The translations under genes and the position numbers were made by a program. Of a stretch of 64,000 bases of DNA, positions 25,848 to 34,949 are shown piece by piece. Source of the DNA: Candidatus Didemnitutus sp. GTDB taxonomy: Bacteria; Verrucomicrobiota; Verrucomicrobiia; Opitutales; Opitutaceae. The number at the start of each line of letters is the position of its first letter. Position 1 is the first letter of the stretch. The stretch lies in contig JAHCAY010000001.1 in assembly GCA_019634575.1 (NCBI GenBank), positions 2,666,001 through 2,730,000 of the forward strand, in the 5' to 3' direction. The notes beneath the pieces are model-generated. The model had not been told where the DNA came from and did not search any database. It was given only the letters and a program-made list of their open reading frames with translations.

Positions 25848-27842
25848 CTACGAGTCCAGAACCGGCACACCAACATCACGCAGGTATTGAAATGTCGCGT
25901 CGTAGTATTCGGGCGCACATGTCGGATCGGCGCTGTCGCCCTCTGGAACAAAGATAACCATCCCTTGACGAGCACGTGTGAGAAGCACCCGATACGCGTT
26001 CTTCAAGTAGTTCCGGTTGTCAGGCTTTTTCACGTTCTGCCATTTAGCGCCGCGAAAGTCGTGATAGCTCCAATCGGGTATTTTGAAACGAAAGTCTCCA
26101 TCCCACGACACAATCGCCCAGTCCACTTCAAGTCCCTGCACTTGGAATTCCGTAGCAGCGTCCTCCAAATAGTAACTGGAACGCGTGTCATCTTTGCCAT
26201 CGAGAAACCAATGGACTGGATCGGTCTTCACGCGAACATCGATCGCGTGAGGCTTGAGGCGCTGAGCACGTGACGACGCGATGAGCCCGTAGCGCTCACT
26301 CCCGCGCGCGCGTTGACGCACCCAGCTTTTTGCCAAAGCGAGATTGCGAGTCACCGCAATGGGATAGCGCTTCAATCTCGCCAGCGCCAAACGCGCGATA
26401 TCCTGCTCACAATCCAGCAAGGCTTTGACGAATGCGGAAACATGTTCGGCCCGGAAAGAGCGCATCGACACCGCGAGATGGAGTTCATCGGAAAAATGCA
26501 CCCTCGCGCTCTCCCGCACCGCATCAATGATTCCAGTAGCGGAATACTCGCTGTCGGTGAGCTTGGATGAAATGTGCATTTCCCAGTGAGAAAACGAGCG
26601 ATTCACCGCATCCAGCCACGCTCCGATACCGGCTTCGCCTGTGTGGATTTCTTGTCCACCACCTACGAGACAAACGACAACTGCCCAGTCCTGATGTCGG
26701 TCAACGTAGGAAAGTAGATACTCGGATTCCGAATGCTGAAAGTCAGGCCGGCCTTTCTTCCGCTTCATGAAGTCTGCGGTCTTGGCCTGATTCCACGCGC
26801 GCTGCGCCTCATCGAATACCACCACATGATCCGCGGGCGGCCCATCATGTTTTCCCGCTTCGTCACGGAAATGGTGCACGTTCTGGATAAATTGCTTCAC
26901 CGGATCGCTGCCCTTTGGACGCTTCTTGCCCGCCGCTTTTAACCGCGCTTTCTCATCTCGCGTCAGTGCGGCTCGGAGCACGGCGACGAGCGGGGCGTTG
27001 CCAGACAGTAACACTGCGTGCGTTGGCTCCCCTTCTCGTCGGTGTTGCGTTGCGGTGTTAAGGCCAACCAACGTTTTGCCTGCTCCGGGCACGCCAGTGA
27101 CGAAGCAGATGGCTTTCTTTTTCTTGGTTCTCGCTTCGTCGATGATTGCCTCAATGCGCTTTGCCGTCCGCCCAAGGTTTTGCCGACCCGCATCAAAACA
27201 GTTGAGCGCCTCGACTTGGTGGTGTGCATAGAGGGCACGAGCCGCTTCCACGATGGTCGGGGTCGGCTTGTAGGGTGCATTCTCCCACGTAGTTGCAGCA
27301 AGTGCGGGTCCGGAGATTTGCCCGACAACCGCATCCAGCGTTTTCCGAAACTCCAGCGGGTTTACTTTTATGGGTCGATAGACTCGGTCCTGATCGCACG
27401 ACGGAACACTGGTCCCTGAATCGTTCGCCGCCGTGGCAATGAGTATGGGCACGATCGCAACCTGATGACTGCCCTCATGGAAATTCTTTAAATCGAGGGC
27501 GTAGTCCCAAACCTGTTCCACGGCACTGCGCGCGAACATCTTTTCTCCGACCTTAAACTCGATCACGAAAACGACCGCGCCGATCACCAGCACGACATCA
27601 ATGCGGTTCCCCATCCGCGGCACGTGGAACTCAAAATAGATCGTGCCTGCCAGACCGCGCAGGTGGGCCTTCAGAAATCTGATCTCTTCCAGCCACGCCT
27701 GAGCCTGAGTTTCGTCGACACTGAACTCCGAATGGCGTGTGAGTGCACCGAGGATCTCGTTATCCGTGACGGCGAGAAAGTCTGCGATCGACGCCGAATA
27801 CCACGCCCGAGAGGAGACTGATTTTTCGGGAGTGTGCGCCAC
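25848..27842 (-). CDS. DUF2075-type DNA/RNA helicase with N-terminal PD-(D/E)XK nuclease-like region
   Basis: A 664-residue protein. Residues about 70-100 contain NRIDVVLVIGAVVFVIEFKVGE, a PD-(D/E)XK-like pattern (D, then E-x-K). The helicase part has Walker A VTGVPGAGKT near residue 250, a Walker B VVVFDEAQRAWN near 345, YEYLLSYVDRH-like and LVGGGQEIHTGE motifs, and a C-terminal YVLLTRARQGMVIFVP-like motif VI (RVLLTRARQGM). This is the DUF2075, Schlafen-group-3-like helicase family, often found in mobile or defence contexts. The only start for the full domain is GTG at 27842. Base composition is much closer to balanced than in any neighbour (one sampled 60-base row is 47 percent GC), a sign of transfer. 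Confidence 0.88.
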   Translation of the reverse strand: MAHTPEKSVSSRAWYSASIADFLAVTDNEILGALTRHSEFSVDETQAQAWLEEIRFLKAHLRGLAGTIYFEFHVPRMGNRIDVVLVIGAVVFVIEFKVGEKMFARSAVEQVWDYALDLKNFHEGSHQVAIVPILIATAANDSGTSVPSCDQDRVYRPIKVNPLEFRKTLDAVVGQISGPALAATTWENAPYKPTPTIVEAARALYAHHQVEALNCFDAGRQNLGRTAKRIEAIIDEARTKKKKAICFVTGVPGAGKTLVGLNTATQHRREGEPTHAVLLSGNAPLVAVLRAALTRDEKARLKAAGKKRPKGSDPVKQFIQNVHHFRDEAGKHDGPPADHVVVFDEAQRAWNQAKTADFMKRKKGRPDFQHSESEYLLSYVDRHQDWAVVVCLVGGGQEIHTGEAGIGAWLDAVNRSFSHWEMHISSKLTDSEYSATGIIDAVRESARVHFSDELHLAVSMRSFRAEHVSAFVKALLDCEQDIARLALARLKRYPIAVTRNLALAKSWVRQRARGSERYGLIASSRAQRLKPHAIDVRVKTDPVHWFLDGKDDTRSSYYLEDAATEFQVQGLEVDWAIVSWDGDFRFKIPDWSYHDFRGAKWQNVKKPDNRNYLKNAYRVLLTRARQGMVIFVPEGDSADPTCAPEYYDATFQYLRDVGVPVLDS

Positions 27843-27966
27843 GCCGCACTATTGGCGCTCCAGCCCTAAGCGATCAAGCAAAGCGTGCGAACGACCGCAG
27901 ACGATAGGCCTCCGCCAAGAAACCTCTTGTCGCCTTTCGCGCTCCTGGCCAGGTGGACTGGGCATC

Positions 27967-28206
27967 ATGAGCCAGACCTACCTGATTCGCCTCGGAGAAA
28001 ATGAGCTCGGACAGATTCTCGACGGCTTGCGGGTTCGGGAAACGACATGGCGGGCGACTGCGGAATATCACGCTTGCGGGCATCTCGCGGACGATTCGGT
28101 CGCGATCGAGGCCTGTCGCGACGAAGTGGAGGCCACACGCATCGCGGATTTCTACACCGCCATCATCCGCGACCTCGAACATCAGCGCGAAGCGCAGCGC
28201 GGTTAA
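27967..28206 (+). CDS. Small hypothetical protein
   Basis: A 79-residue product (MSQTYLIRLGENELGQILDGL to REAQRG) that is charged and helical, with no signal peptide. It has two His and two Cys (EYHACGHLADDSVAIEACRDE) that could bind metal, but no known family comes to mind. The codon use matches the GC-rich neighbours, unlike the helicase beside it. It ends 98 bases before the transporter gene. Confidence 0.6.
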   Translation: MSQTYLIRLGENELGQILDGLRVRETTWRATAEYHACGHLADDSVAIEACRDEVEATRIADFYTAIIRDLEHQREAQRG

Positions 28207-28304
28207 TTCGCCACGCGCGGCCCTCGCACAGTCGGCGGCAAAACGCGGGTAACACCGGAACGCCGTTTGACGGACGCGGGGAATCGGCGACCTTGCGCGC
28301 CTTC

Positions 28305-29588
28305 ATGAGCGCTCCGGCCAAGGTCCCTTTCACGAAATTCCACTACGCGTGGGTGGCGGCCGGCGTGACGTTTGTCACGTTGCTGGCAGCGGCGGGGGCG
28401 CGCGCGACGCCGGGGGTCATCCTGCTGCCGCTGGGCAACGAGTTTCAATGGAGCCGCGCCACGGTGTCGTCGATCGTCTCGATCAACATCTTCCTCTACG
28501 GCCTGATGGGGCCGTTCGCGGCGGCGCTGTATCAGCGCTTCGGGCTGCGGTGGACGATGATGACGGCCATGACGTTGCTCGCGGCGGGTTACGGGCTCTC
28601 GACGCTCGCGACGCACTACTGGCAATTCGTGGTGCTGTGGGGCTGCGTCGTCGGCATCGGCTCGGGCATGGCGGCGGCTGTGCTCGGGGCGGCGGTGGCG
28701 ACGCGGTGGTTCACTCAGCGGCGCGGACTCGTCATGGGGTTGCTCACGGCGAGCACGGCGACGGGGCAGCTGATTTTCCTGCCCAGCCTGGCGACGATCG
28801 TGACGGACAAGGGCTGGCGCGGTGCGCCGCTCGTGGTCGCGGCGGCGGCGCTCGCGGTCGTGCCGCTGATCGCGTGGCTGATGCGCGACGATCCACGTGA
28901 CGTGGGGCTGCGACCGTTCGGCGAGACAGGGCCGGTCGAGGACCACGCGTCCGCGAAGGGCAACCCGGCCAAGCGCGCGGTGGACGTGCTGCTCGAGGCG
29001 GTGCGGGTGCGGGATTTCTGGCTGCTGGCGGGCTCGTTTTTCGTGTGCGGAGCGAGCACGAACGGGCTCGTGGGCACGCACCTGATCCCGGCGGCGTTCG
29101 ACTGCGGCATCCCCGAGGTGCGCGCGGCGGGGTTGCTGGCGGTGATGGGGATTTTCGATCTGTTCGGCACGACGGCGTCGGGCTGGCTGAGCGATCGTTT
29201 CAACTGCCGGACGCTGCTCTTCACCTATTACGGGCTGCGCGGGCTCTCGCTGATTTTCCTGCCGCAAGCGCTGCTCGGACCGACGGCGGGGCTGGGCGTG
29301 TTTGCGGTGTTCTACGGGCTCGACTGGATCGCGACGGTGCCGCCGACGGTGCGGCTCACGAGCGAGGTGTTCGGACGCGAGAAGGGGCCGATCGTATTCG
29401 GCTGGGTGGTGGCGAGCCATCAGGTCGGCGCGGCGTTCGCGGCCTACACGGCCGGTGCGACGCGCACGAGTTTCGGCAGCTACGCGCCGGCGTTCATCGG
29501 CGCCGGAGTGCTGTGCGTCATCGCCGCGCTGATCGTGTTGCCGATCGGAAAAAGGAAACCGCTCGTGCCGGCGCCAGCGGCGGCGTGA
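28305..29588 (+). CDS. MFS transporter, monocarboxylate/oxalate-formate type
   Basis: A 427-residue permease with twelve predicted membrane helices. The first helix follows FHYAWVAAGVTFVTLLAAAG. The A-motif-like loop YQRFGLRWTMM and the FQWSRATVSSIVSINIFLYG segment are typical of the MCT/OFA group of the major facilitator superfamily; the second half starts at about residue 230 (VRVRDFWLLAGSFFVCGASTNGL). The substrate is likely an organic acid, by family only. Its stop lies one base from the stop of the convergent sugar kinase gene. Confidence 0.9.
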   Translation: MSAPAKVPFTKFHYAWVAAGVTFVTLLAAAGARATPGVILLPLGNEFQWSRATVSSIVSINIFLYGLMGPFAAALYQRFGLRWTMMTAMTLLAAGYGLSTLATHYWQFVVLWGCVVGIGSGMAAAVLGAAVATRWFTQRRGLVMGLLTASTATGQLIFLPSLATIVTDKGWRGAPLVVAAAALAVVPLIAWLMRDDPRDVGLRPFGETGPVEDHASAKGNPAKRAVDVLLEAVRVRDFWLLAGSFFVCGASTNGLVGTHLIPAAFDCGIPEVRAAGLLAVMGIFDLFGTTASGWLSDRFNCRTLLFTYYGLRGLSLIFLPQALLGPTAGLGVFAVFYGLDWIATVPPTVRLTSEVFGREKGPIVFGWVVASHQVGAAFAAYTAGATRTSFGSYAPAFIGAGVLCVIAALIVLPIGKRKPLVPAPAAA

Positions 29589-29589
29589 G

Positions 29590-30486
29590 TCAGGCGGGGT
29601 TCGCGCGGAACGGCGCGGTCAATTCGTCCGGCAACGCGGGCGTCGCGCCGCGCTGCGTGCAGACGAAGGCCGCGATCGCGCTGGCGCGCTCGACGACCTC
29701 CGCGAGCGGCCAGCGGTGGAGCAATCCCATCGCGAACGCAGCGGTGAACGAGTCGCCCGCGCCGACAGCGTCGACCAGCGTGACCGGCCGGCCGGGGTGA
29801 TCGGCGAATTGTCCGTCGCACCAGACGAGGCAACCGTGCGCGCCGCGGGTGTAGACCACGGCACGAAGCCGGTGCCGCTCGGCCAGGGCGGCGAGCGCGG
29901 CGCGGGGCTCGGCCGGGAGCCGGAACAGGTCGCGCAACACGGGCAGCTCGTCCTCGTTGACCTTGAGCACGTTCGCGAGCGCGAGCGACGCCTCGATCAC
30001 TTCGCGCGAGTGGTAATGCTGGCGGAGATTGACGTCGAAGATCCGCAGCGCGGCCGGAGCGACGCCGACGAGCAGCGCGCGGATCGTGGCCCGCGCGACG
30101 GGATGGCGCTGGGCCAGCGTGCCGAAGCAGACGGCGTCCGCCTGGGCGACGGCCTCGCGGCCGGCGCGCTCACCGGCGAGATGATCCCAGGCGACATCCT
30201 CGTGGATGGCGTAGCGGGGCTGGCCGCCGGCGACGATTTCCACGGTGACGGTGCCCGTCGGCGCCCGCGGATCGAGTTCGAGGGCGAGCGTCGAGACGCC
30301 GAGCGCGCGCAATTGCGCGTCGAGGGCGCGACCGTCGGGATCGCGGCCGATCCGGGAGACGATCGCCGCCGCCGCGCCGAGCGCCGCGGCATGGCAGGCG
30401 AAATTGGCCGGCGCGCCGCCGAGCTGGCGTCCGGCAGGCAGGACGTCCCAGAGCACTTCACCGAGGCCGACGCAGCGAAATCGCAT
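29590..30486 (-). CDS. PfkB-family carbohydrate kinase (fructokinase-like)
   Basis: A 298-residue ribokinase-fold sugar kinase. It has the N-terminal GEVLWDVLPAGRQLGGAPANFACH, the central FDVNLRQHYHS, LKVNEDELPVL, and the C-terminal catalytic/anion-hole motif DAVGAGDSFTAAFAMGLL with the catalytic Asp. GGAPANFA early on is characteristic of fructokinases, which phosphorylate fructose at the 6-position. No sugar transporter or sucrose hydrolase is beside it; the neighbouring MFS protein is convergent. Length is normal. Confidence 0.9.
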   Translation of the reverse strand: MRFRCVGLGEVLWDVLPAGRQLGGAPANFACHAAALGAAAAIVSRIGRDPDGRALDAQLRALGVSTLALELDPRAPTGTVTVEIVAGGQPRYAIHEDVAWDHLAGERAGREAVAQADAVCFGTLAQRHPVARATIRALLVGVAPAALRIFDVNLRQHYHSREVIEASLALANVLKVNEDELPVLRDLFRLPAEPRAALAALAERHRLRAVVYTRGAHGCLVWCDGQFADHPGRPVTLVDAVGAGDSFTAAFAMGLLHRWPLAEVVERASAIAAFVCTQRGATPALPDELTAPFRANPA

Positions 30487-30600
30487 GGGGAGGAAAACGC
30501 GGTCAGCATGCGCCCCGACCGGACGGAGCGACAGAGCAAAGTCTCGCTGGCGCGATGAAACGGGGAATCCCCCAGCGAGCGGCGGCGCGCGCAGCCGGCC

Positions 30601-30771
30601 TCAGTGTTTCAGGCGCGCCCGAAGTTTTTTCACCTCGGGCGAGACGGCGCCGCACGCACCGGTGCTGCCGCAGCCGGATTTTTTCTTCGGGCCAAACCAC
30701 GTCCAAAGCAGATACGCCACGGCGAGGAGCGCGAGGGCGGCGACAATCAGGGTTTGGAGCGAAGAGGACAT
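30601..30771 (-). CDS. FeoB-associated Cys-rich small membrane protein
   Basis: A 56-residue gene that standard length cut-offs miss. It has an N-terminal membrane helix (LQTLIVAALALLAVAYLLWTWF), a KKK stop-transfer, a Cys pair in SGCGSTGACG and a basic helical tail ending RARLKH. Small proteins of this layout are known downstream of feoB in many bacteria and are annotated as FeoB-associated; a role in assembling or assisting the iron(II) permease is inferred. It lies on the feo strand, 92 bases past the feoB stop, with an inverted repeat in between. Confidence 0.85.
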   Translation of the reverse strand: MSSSLQTLIVAALALLAVAYLLWTWFGPKKKSGCGSTGACGAVSPEVKKLRARLKH

Positions 30772-30781
30772 TTCAGAAGTG

Positions 30782-30857
30782 GCCCACGGAACACACGGAA
30801 GACACGGAAAGGAAATTCATGGCGCGGGTTTCCGTGTGTTCGGTGTGTTCCGTGGGC
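30782..30857. repeat. 29-bp inverted repeat, CACGGAACACACGGAA type
   Basis: Arms at 30782-30810 and 30829-30857 are complementary with two mismatches. Each arm is itself built of short direct repeats (CACGGAA). It separates feoB from the small downstream gene. The design is parallel to that of the ACACAGAT element at 37761-37848. Confidence 0.85.
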
Positions 30858-30863
30858 AAATTC

Positions 30864-33005
30864 TCAGAACCCCAGTGCGCGGCCGACTTGGTAAATCAGA
30901 CAGCACACGAGCCACGCCGTGCCGGTCATGTAGGCGGTTTGGAAGAGCGGCCAGCGCCAGGAGTTCGTCTCGCGCTTCACGACGGCGATCGTGCTCATGC
31001 ACTGCATCGCGAAGACGTAGTAAACCATCAGCGTCAAGCACACGAGCGGCGTGAAGAGCGGCGCGCCGTCGGGCCAATGCGCGTTGCGCAGCGCGTCGCG
31101 GAGCGGCGTCGTGTCGTCGGTGTTTTCCACGCCGAAGATGACGCCCATCGAATTCACGAAGACCTCCCGCGCCGCGAACGACGTGATGAGGCCGATGCCC
31201 ACGCGCCAGTCGAAGCCGAGCGGTTTGATCACGGGCTCGATGAGGTGGCCGGCCTGGCCGGCGAAGCTGTGCGCGATCTGCTGCGTGGGCGTGGCGGCGG
31301 GGTCCGGGTGCTTCGGATAAGTCGTGAGCACCCACAGCACGATGGAGATCGCGAGGATGATCGTGCCGGCGTTCTTGAGGAACAACCAGCCGCGCTCGAC
31401 CATGTGGCGCGTGATGTCGACGAAGCGCGGCGGCTGGTAGGCGGGCAGCTCCATGATCATGTGCGGCGAGCCGCCCTTCACGAGGAAGCGCTTGAAGAGC
31501 CACGCGTAGCCCACGGCGCCGCCCGTCCCGATCAGATACATGAGCGCGGCGAGGCCGGTTTTCGTCCACGCCGAGGTGCCGGCAGGCAACAGCGCCGCGA
31601 TGAGCAGCGAGTAGACCGGGATGCGCGCCGAACAACTCATCAACGGCGCGACGAGGATCGTGACGAGACGGTCGCGCGCGTTCTCGATCGTGCGCGTGGC
31701 CATGATGCCGGGAATCGCGCACGCGTAGGAGCTGAGCAACGGCACGAACGCGCGGCCGGTGAGGCCGACCTTGCTCATGACGCGGTCCATGAGAAACGCC
31801 GCGCGCGCCATGTAGCCGGTGCTCTCCAGCAGGCCGACGAAGAAAAACAGGATGAGAATCTGCGGCAGAAAAACGACCACCGCGCCGACGCCGGCGACCA
31901 CGCCATCGGTCAGCAAGTCACGGAGATCGCCCGGCGCCATCGCGTCCTTCACCCACGTGCCGAAGGCGGCGACATGCTCGTCGATCCAGTTCATCGGATA
32001 TTCCGCGAGCGAGAAAACCGAGAACAGCATCAGGCTCATCAGCACCGCGAACACGCCCAGGCCCCAGACCGGGTGGCAGAGCACGGCGTCGATGCGGTCG
32101 GAGAGCGACGGGCCGGAATTGCGGTCGCGCAGGATCACGTCCTCGCACAGCACCGCGATCGCGTCGTAGCGGCTGCGGATCAACACGCCGGACCAATCGG
32201 TGCCCTCCTTCGTCCAGCGCGCGCGCCAGCCGGCGAGGATCTCAAGCGTGCGCGGCGAATGCTGCTTCGAACCGGCGACGCGCACGGAGTCGAAATCCGT
32301 CAGCAGCAGCAACGCCTCCGCGCGCGCGACGAGCGGCGGACGCTCGTCGTTTTGCACGAGCGAAGCTTGGATCTCCGCGACGGCGGGCGCGATCGGGCCG
32401 GGGATGTCCCAGCGGTGTTTCGCGAGCGGCAGCTCGATGCGGCTCATCGCGAGGCGGAGTTCGACGAGGCCCTTGCCGCGCACGGCTTCGCACGGGATGA
32501 CGGGCACGCCGAGCTCGCGCTCGAGCGCGGCGGGGTCGACCTTGATCCCGGCCTCGGCGGCGACGTCCATCATGTTCATCGCGACGATGACGGGGCGGCC
32601 GAGATCGAGGACTTGGTGGACGAGGTAGAGATTGCGCTCGAGGTTCGAGGCGTCGACGACGCACACGATGCGGTCCGGCTGCGGGGTGTCCTCGCGCCGG
32701 CCGAGCAACACGTCGCGCATCACCGCCTCGTCGGGCGAGCGCGCGGCGAGCGAGTAGGCGCCGGGCAGGTCGATGATCTGGATCGGGCGGCCGTGCTGCG
32801 AGTAGGTGGTGCCGGTTTTCTTTTCGACGGTGACGCCCGGATAGTTGCCGACCTTCTGGCGCAGGCCGGTGAGGGCGTTGAAGAGCGTGGTCTTGCCGCA
32901 ATTCGGGTTGCCCACGACCGCGTAGACGGGAGTGCGGTAAGCGGCCGCAGTCGCCGGGCGCTTCGCGGCGGACGCAGGGAGCGAGATGTGCGACGGGAGC
33001 TTCAC
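30864..33005 (-). CDS. feoB: Ferrous iron transport protein B
   Basis: The iron(II) permease of the inner membrane. The 713 residues start with a GTPase domain: G1 GNPNCGKTT at 32-40, G3 DLPGAYSL, G4 NMMD, and the EAVRGKGL G5 region. A cytoplasmic linker follows, then the Gate-type membrane core: two nucleoside-recognition repeats with SSYACAIPGIMATRTI and GYMARAAFLMDRVM, and SFAAREVFVNSMGVIFG near the end. Length is slightly under E. coli FeoB (773). It is 58 bases behind feoA. The Cys in YACAIPG and MSCSARIPVYSL match the family's metal-path positions. Confidence 0.96.
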   Translation of the reverse strand: MKLPSHISLPASAAKRPATAAAYRTPVYAVVGNPNCGKTTLFNALTGLRQKVGNYPGVTVEKKTGTTYSQHGRPIQIIDLPGAYSLAARSPDEAVMRDVLLGRREDTPQPDRIVCVVDASNLERNLYLVHQVLDLGRPVIVAMNMMDVAAEAGIKVDPAALERELGVPVIPCEAVRGKGLVELRLAMSRIELPLAKHRWDIPGPIAPAVAEIQASLVQNDERPPLVARAEALLLLTDFDSVRVAGSKQHSPRTLEILAGWRARWTKEGTDWSGVLIRSRYDAIAVLCEDVILRDRNSGPSLSDRIDAVLCHPVWGLGVFAVLMSLMLFSVFSLAEYPMNWIDEHVAAFGTWVKDAMAPGDLRDLLTDGVVAGVGAVVVFLPQILILFFFVGLLESTGYMARAAFLMDRVMSKVGLTGRAFVPLLSSYACAIPGIMATRTIENARDRLVTILVAPLMSCSARIPVYSLLIAALLPAGTSAWTKTGLAALMYLIGTGGAVGYAWLFKRFLVKGGSPHMIMELPAYQPPRFVDITRHMVERGWLFLKNAGTIILAISIVLWVLTTYPKHPDPAATPTQQIAHSFAGQAGHLIEPVIKPLGFDWRVGIGLITSFAAREVFVNSMGVIFGVENTDDTTPLRDALRNAHWPDGAPLFTPLVCLTLMVYYVFAMQCMSTIAVVKRETNSWRWPLFQTAYMTGTAWLVCCLIYQVGRALGF

Positions 33006-33063
33006 GCGCGGGAGGCGGCGACGGAGGCGCGGCGCGAGTCGGCGCGCGGGGGACGCATGGCGC

Positions 33064-33318
33064 TTACTTCGCGCCGGCCGGCAAACGCTCGACCAGGATG
33101 CTCATCGCCGCGCTGTGGTTGAGCGCCAGGCGGGTTCCGTTGACGAGGCAGAGGCTGGTGACGCTGCCCGAAATCTTGGTGACCAACGCCGCTTCGCCGA
33201 AGCCCATCTCGCGCACGCGCTGGCAGAAACCTTCGTCGCCCGTCAGCCGGCACACGCGTCCTGTCGAGCCGGCCGGCAGCTGGCAGAGCGGAGCGAGTTC
33301 TTGGAATGGCGTGGACAT
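33064..33318 (-). CDS. feoA: Ferrous iron transport protein A
   Basis: An 84-residue SH3-like cytoplasmic protein that supports FeoB. Visible family features are the N-terminal PLCQLPAGSTGRVCRLTGDE, REMGFGEAALVTKISG and the closing LALNHSAAMSILVERL. The ATG at 33318 gives the usual length; the frame extends 25 codons further without family-like sequence. It heads the feoA-feoB-small protein operon. The upstream region is AT-rich, but no convincing Fur or DtxR box could be read. Confidence 0.93.
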   Translation of the reverse strand: MSTPFQELAPLCQLPAGSTGRVCRLTGDEGFCQRVREMGFGEAALVTKISGSVTSLCLVNGTRLALNHSAAMSILVERLPAGAK

Positions 33319-33837
33319 TCGAACGAGGGCCAGAAAACGCGATTGAGACTGAGTTGCAAGCCAAGGTTTGGGAAACGCCTTGAGAAGCCACAAGTTACCA
33401 GAATGCGGATAAATCTAATTGGCATGCACTTAAGAATAAAATGGCCGCGCCATCCGCGCAAATCCCGCGATAAATTCGGCAAGCGATGCACGTCGAAATG
33501 CCTCGCTTGGGGCCGCGCCTTGAGATGGCCGCCGCCATGCCGGCGGCGACAAATGCATGCGCGCGATGAGCACCCGCGCGCGCACGAGAGTCAGGAATTC
33601 GGCCACGAAAAGGCACGCAGCCACACGAACAGAGCGACGTGCGCGGACGCGTGATCGCGCCCCTTCCTTGCCTACTGCGCACCGCCGCAGCGCCCGTTCT
33701 TTTGCGTCGCTCCGCGCCTCTTTGCGGCCCCCTGCCCTCCTGCATCTCGGCTCGCTCCGTCCTCCGCCGAAAGCCCACCGGTGCGCGGAGCTTTCGCCTT
33801 TGCGCCGCGCGCCGAAACGCCGTCCGATGCACGCCGC
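33319..33837. other. 519-base gap between divergent feoA and epimerase genes
   Basis: The first 120 bases (33330-33450) are AT-rich and presumably contain the feo promoter. The stretch 33601-33775 holds two imperfectly complementary GC-rich segments (starting GGCCACGAAAAGGCACG and ending TTGCGTCGC...CTCTTTGCGGCC) that look like a decayed palindromic repeat. Open frames here have no family-like sequence. I see no gene. Confidence 0.5.
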
Positions 33838-34863
33838 ATGCAGCTCCGCTTCGTTCCGCACACGCTGGCCCTGCGCCACGCCTTCGGCATCGCGTCCAAC
33901 ACCCGCACGTCCACGCCCGCCATGCTCGTCGAAGTCGAGCGCGACGGCGTGACAGGCTACGGCGAGGCCTCGATGCCGCCGTATCTCGGCGAGACGCAGG
34001 AGAGCGCGGCGAAGTTCTTCACCCTCGCCCAGCCGCTGCTCGCTCGCGTGGCGGACCCGTTTCAGCTCGAAGAAATCCTTCCCGCCGTCGACGCGCTGGC
34101 GCCCGGCAACACCGCCGCAAAAGCCGCAATCGACATCGCGCTGCACGACTGGATCGGCAAGAAACTCGGCGCGCCGTGGCACCGCCTGTGGGGCCTCGAC
34201 GCCGCCAAGGCGCCCGTGACGTCGTTCACCATCGGCATCGATACGCCCGAAGTCGTCCGCGAGAAGACGCGCGAGGCCGCGCCCTACAAGATTCTCAAAA
34301 TCAAACTCGGCCGCGATGCCGCAACGGATCGCCAACTCGTCACGACGATCCGAGAGGTCACGAACGTCGCTCTCACCGTCGACGCCAACCAGGGCTGGAC
34401 CAACCGCGACGACGCGCTGCGCATGATCGAATGGCTCGCGCCGCAGAACGTCCTTTTCATCGAGCAGCCGATGCGGAAAGCCGCGCTCGACGACATCGCG
34501 TGGCTCCGCGAGCGCAGTCCGCTGCCGCTGATCGCCGACGAGAGTCTGCAGCGTCTCGACGACGTGCCGCGCCTGCGCGGCGTGTTCGACGGCATCAACA
34601 TCAAGCTCATGAAATCGACCGGCCTGCGTGAAGCGCACAAGTCGATCGTCCTCGCCCGCGCGCTCGGCATGAAAGTCATGCTCGGCTGTATGACTGAGAC
34701 CTCGTGCGCCATCTCCGCTGCCGCGCAACTCTCGCCGCTCGTCGACTGGGCCGACCTCGACGGCGCGCTGCTGATCAAGGACGACCCGTTCGACGGCGCA
34801 CGCATCGTCGACGGCCGCGTGACGCTCAACGACCGCCCCGGCATCGGCGCGGTGCGACGCTGA
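33838..34863 (+). CDS. Dipeptide epimerase (L-Ala-D/L-Glu epimerase type)
   Basis: A 341-residue enolase-superfamily enzyme of the muconate-lactonizing subgroup. It has the N-terminal capping domain (GYGEASMPPYLGET), the KxK base motif ILKIKLG, metal ligands in VDANQGW, FIEQP and IADES, and the second Lys in GINIKLMKSTG, then GCMTETS. The CMTETS and DVxNIKLMK pattern matches bacterial L-Ala-D/L-Glu epimerases, which convert murein-derived L-Ala-D-Glu so it can be degraded. The ATG at 33838 fits the family start. It opens the peptidoglycan recycling block. Other dipeptide substrates cannot be excluded. Confidence 0.9.
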   Translation: MQLRFVPHTLALRHAFGIASNTRTSTPAMLVEVERDGVTGYGEASMPPYLGETQESAAKFFTLAQPLLARVADPFQLEEILPAVDALAPGNTAAKAAIDIALHDWIGKKLGAPWHRLWGLDAAKAPVTSFTIGIDTPEVVREKTREAAPYKILKIKLGRDAATDRQLVTTIREVTNVALTVDANQGWTNRDDALRMIEWLAPQNVLFIEQPMRKAALDDIAWLRERSPLPLIADESLQRLDDVPRLRGVFDGINIKLMKSTGLREAHKSIVLARALGMKVMLGCMTETSCAISAAAQLSPLVDWADLDGALLIKDDPFDGARIVDGRVTLNDRPGIGAVRR

Positions 34864-34949
34864 GCTGAACGAAACGTCACCCGCGTCGCGCGCCGGACGC
34901 TCAGTTCCCGTTTGTCAGTCCGCTCTGCGCGTCCACACTTTTTCCCACC

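Noticed and set aside
30555..33122. An 855-residue plus-strand open frame opposite feoB
   Set aside because: Arg/His/Asp-rich low-complexity translation opposite an unmistakable FeoB; a shadow frame.
33319..33450. A Fur or DtxR box ahead of feoA
   Set aside because: The region is AT-rich, but no segment matched either consensus well enough to report.
33395..33832. A possible 145-residue minus-strand gene upstream of feoA
   Set aside because: Arg-rich, no structure, and spans a decayed repeat; composition fits non-coding GC-rich DNA.
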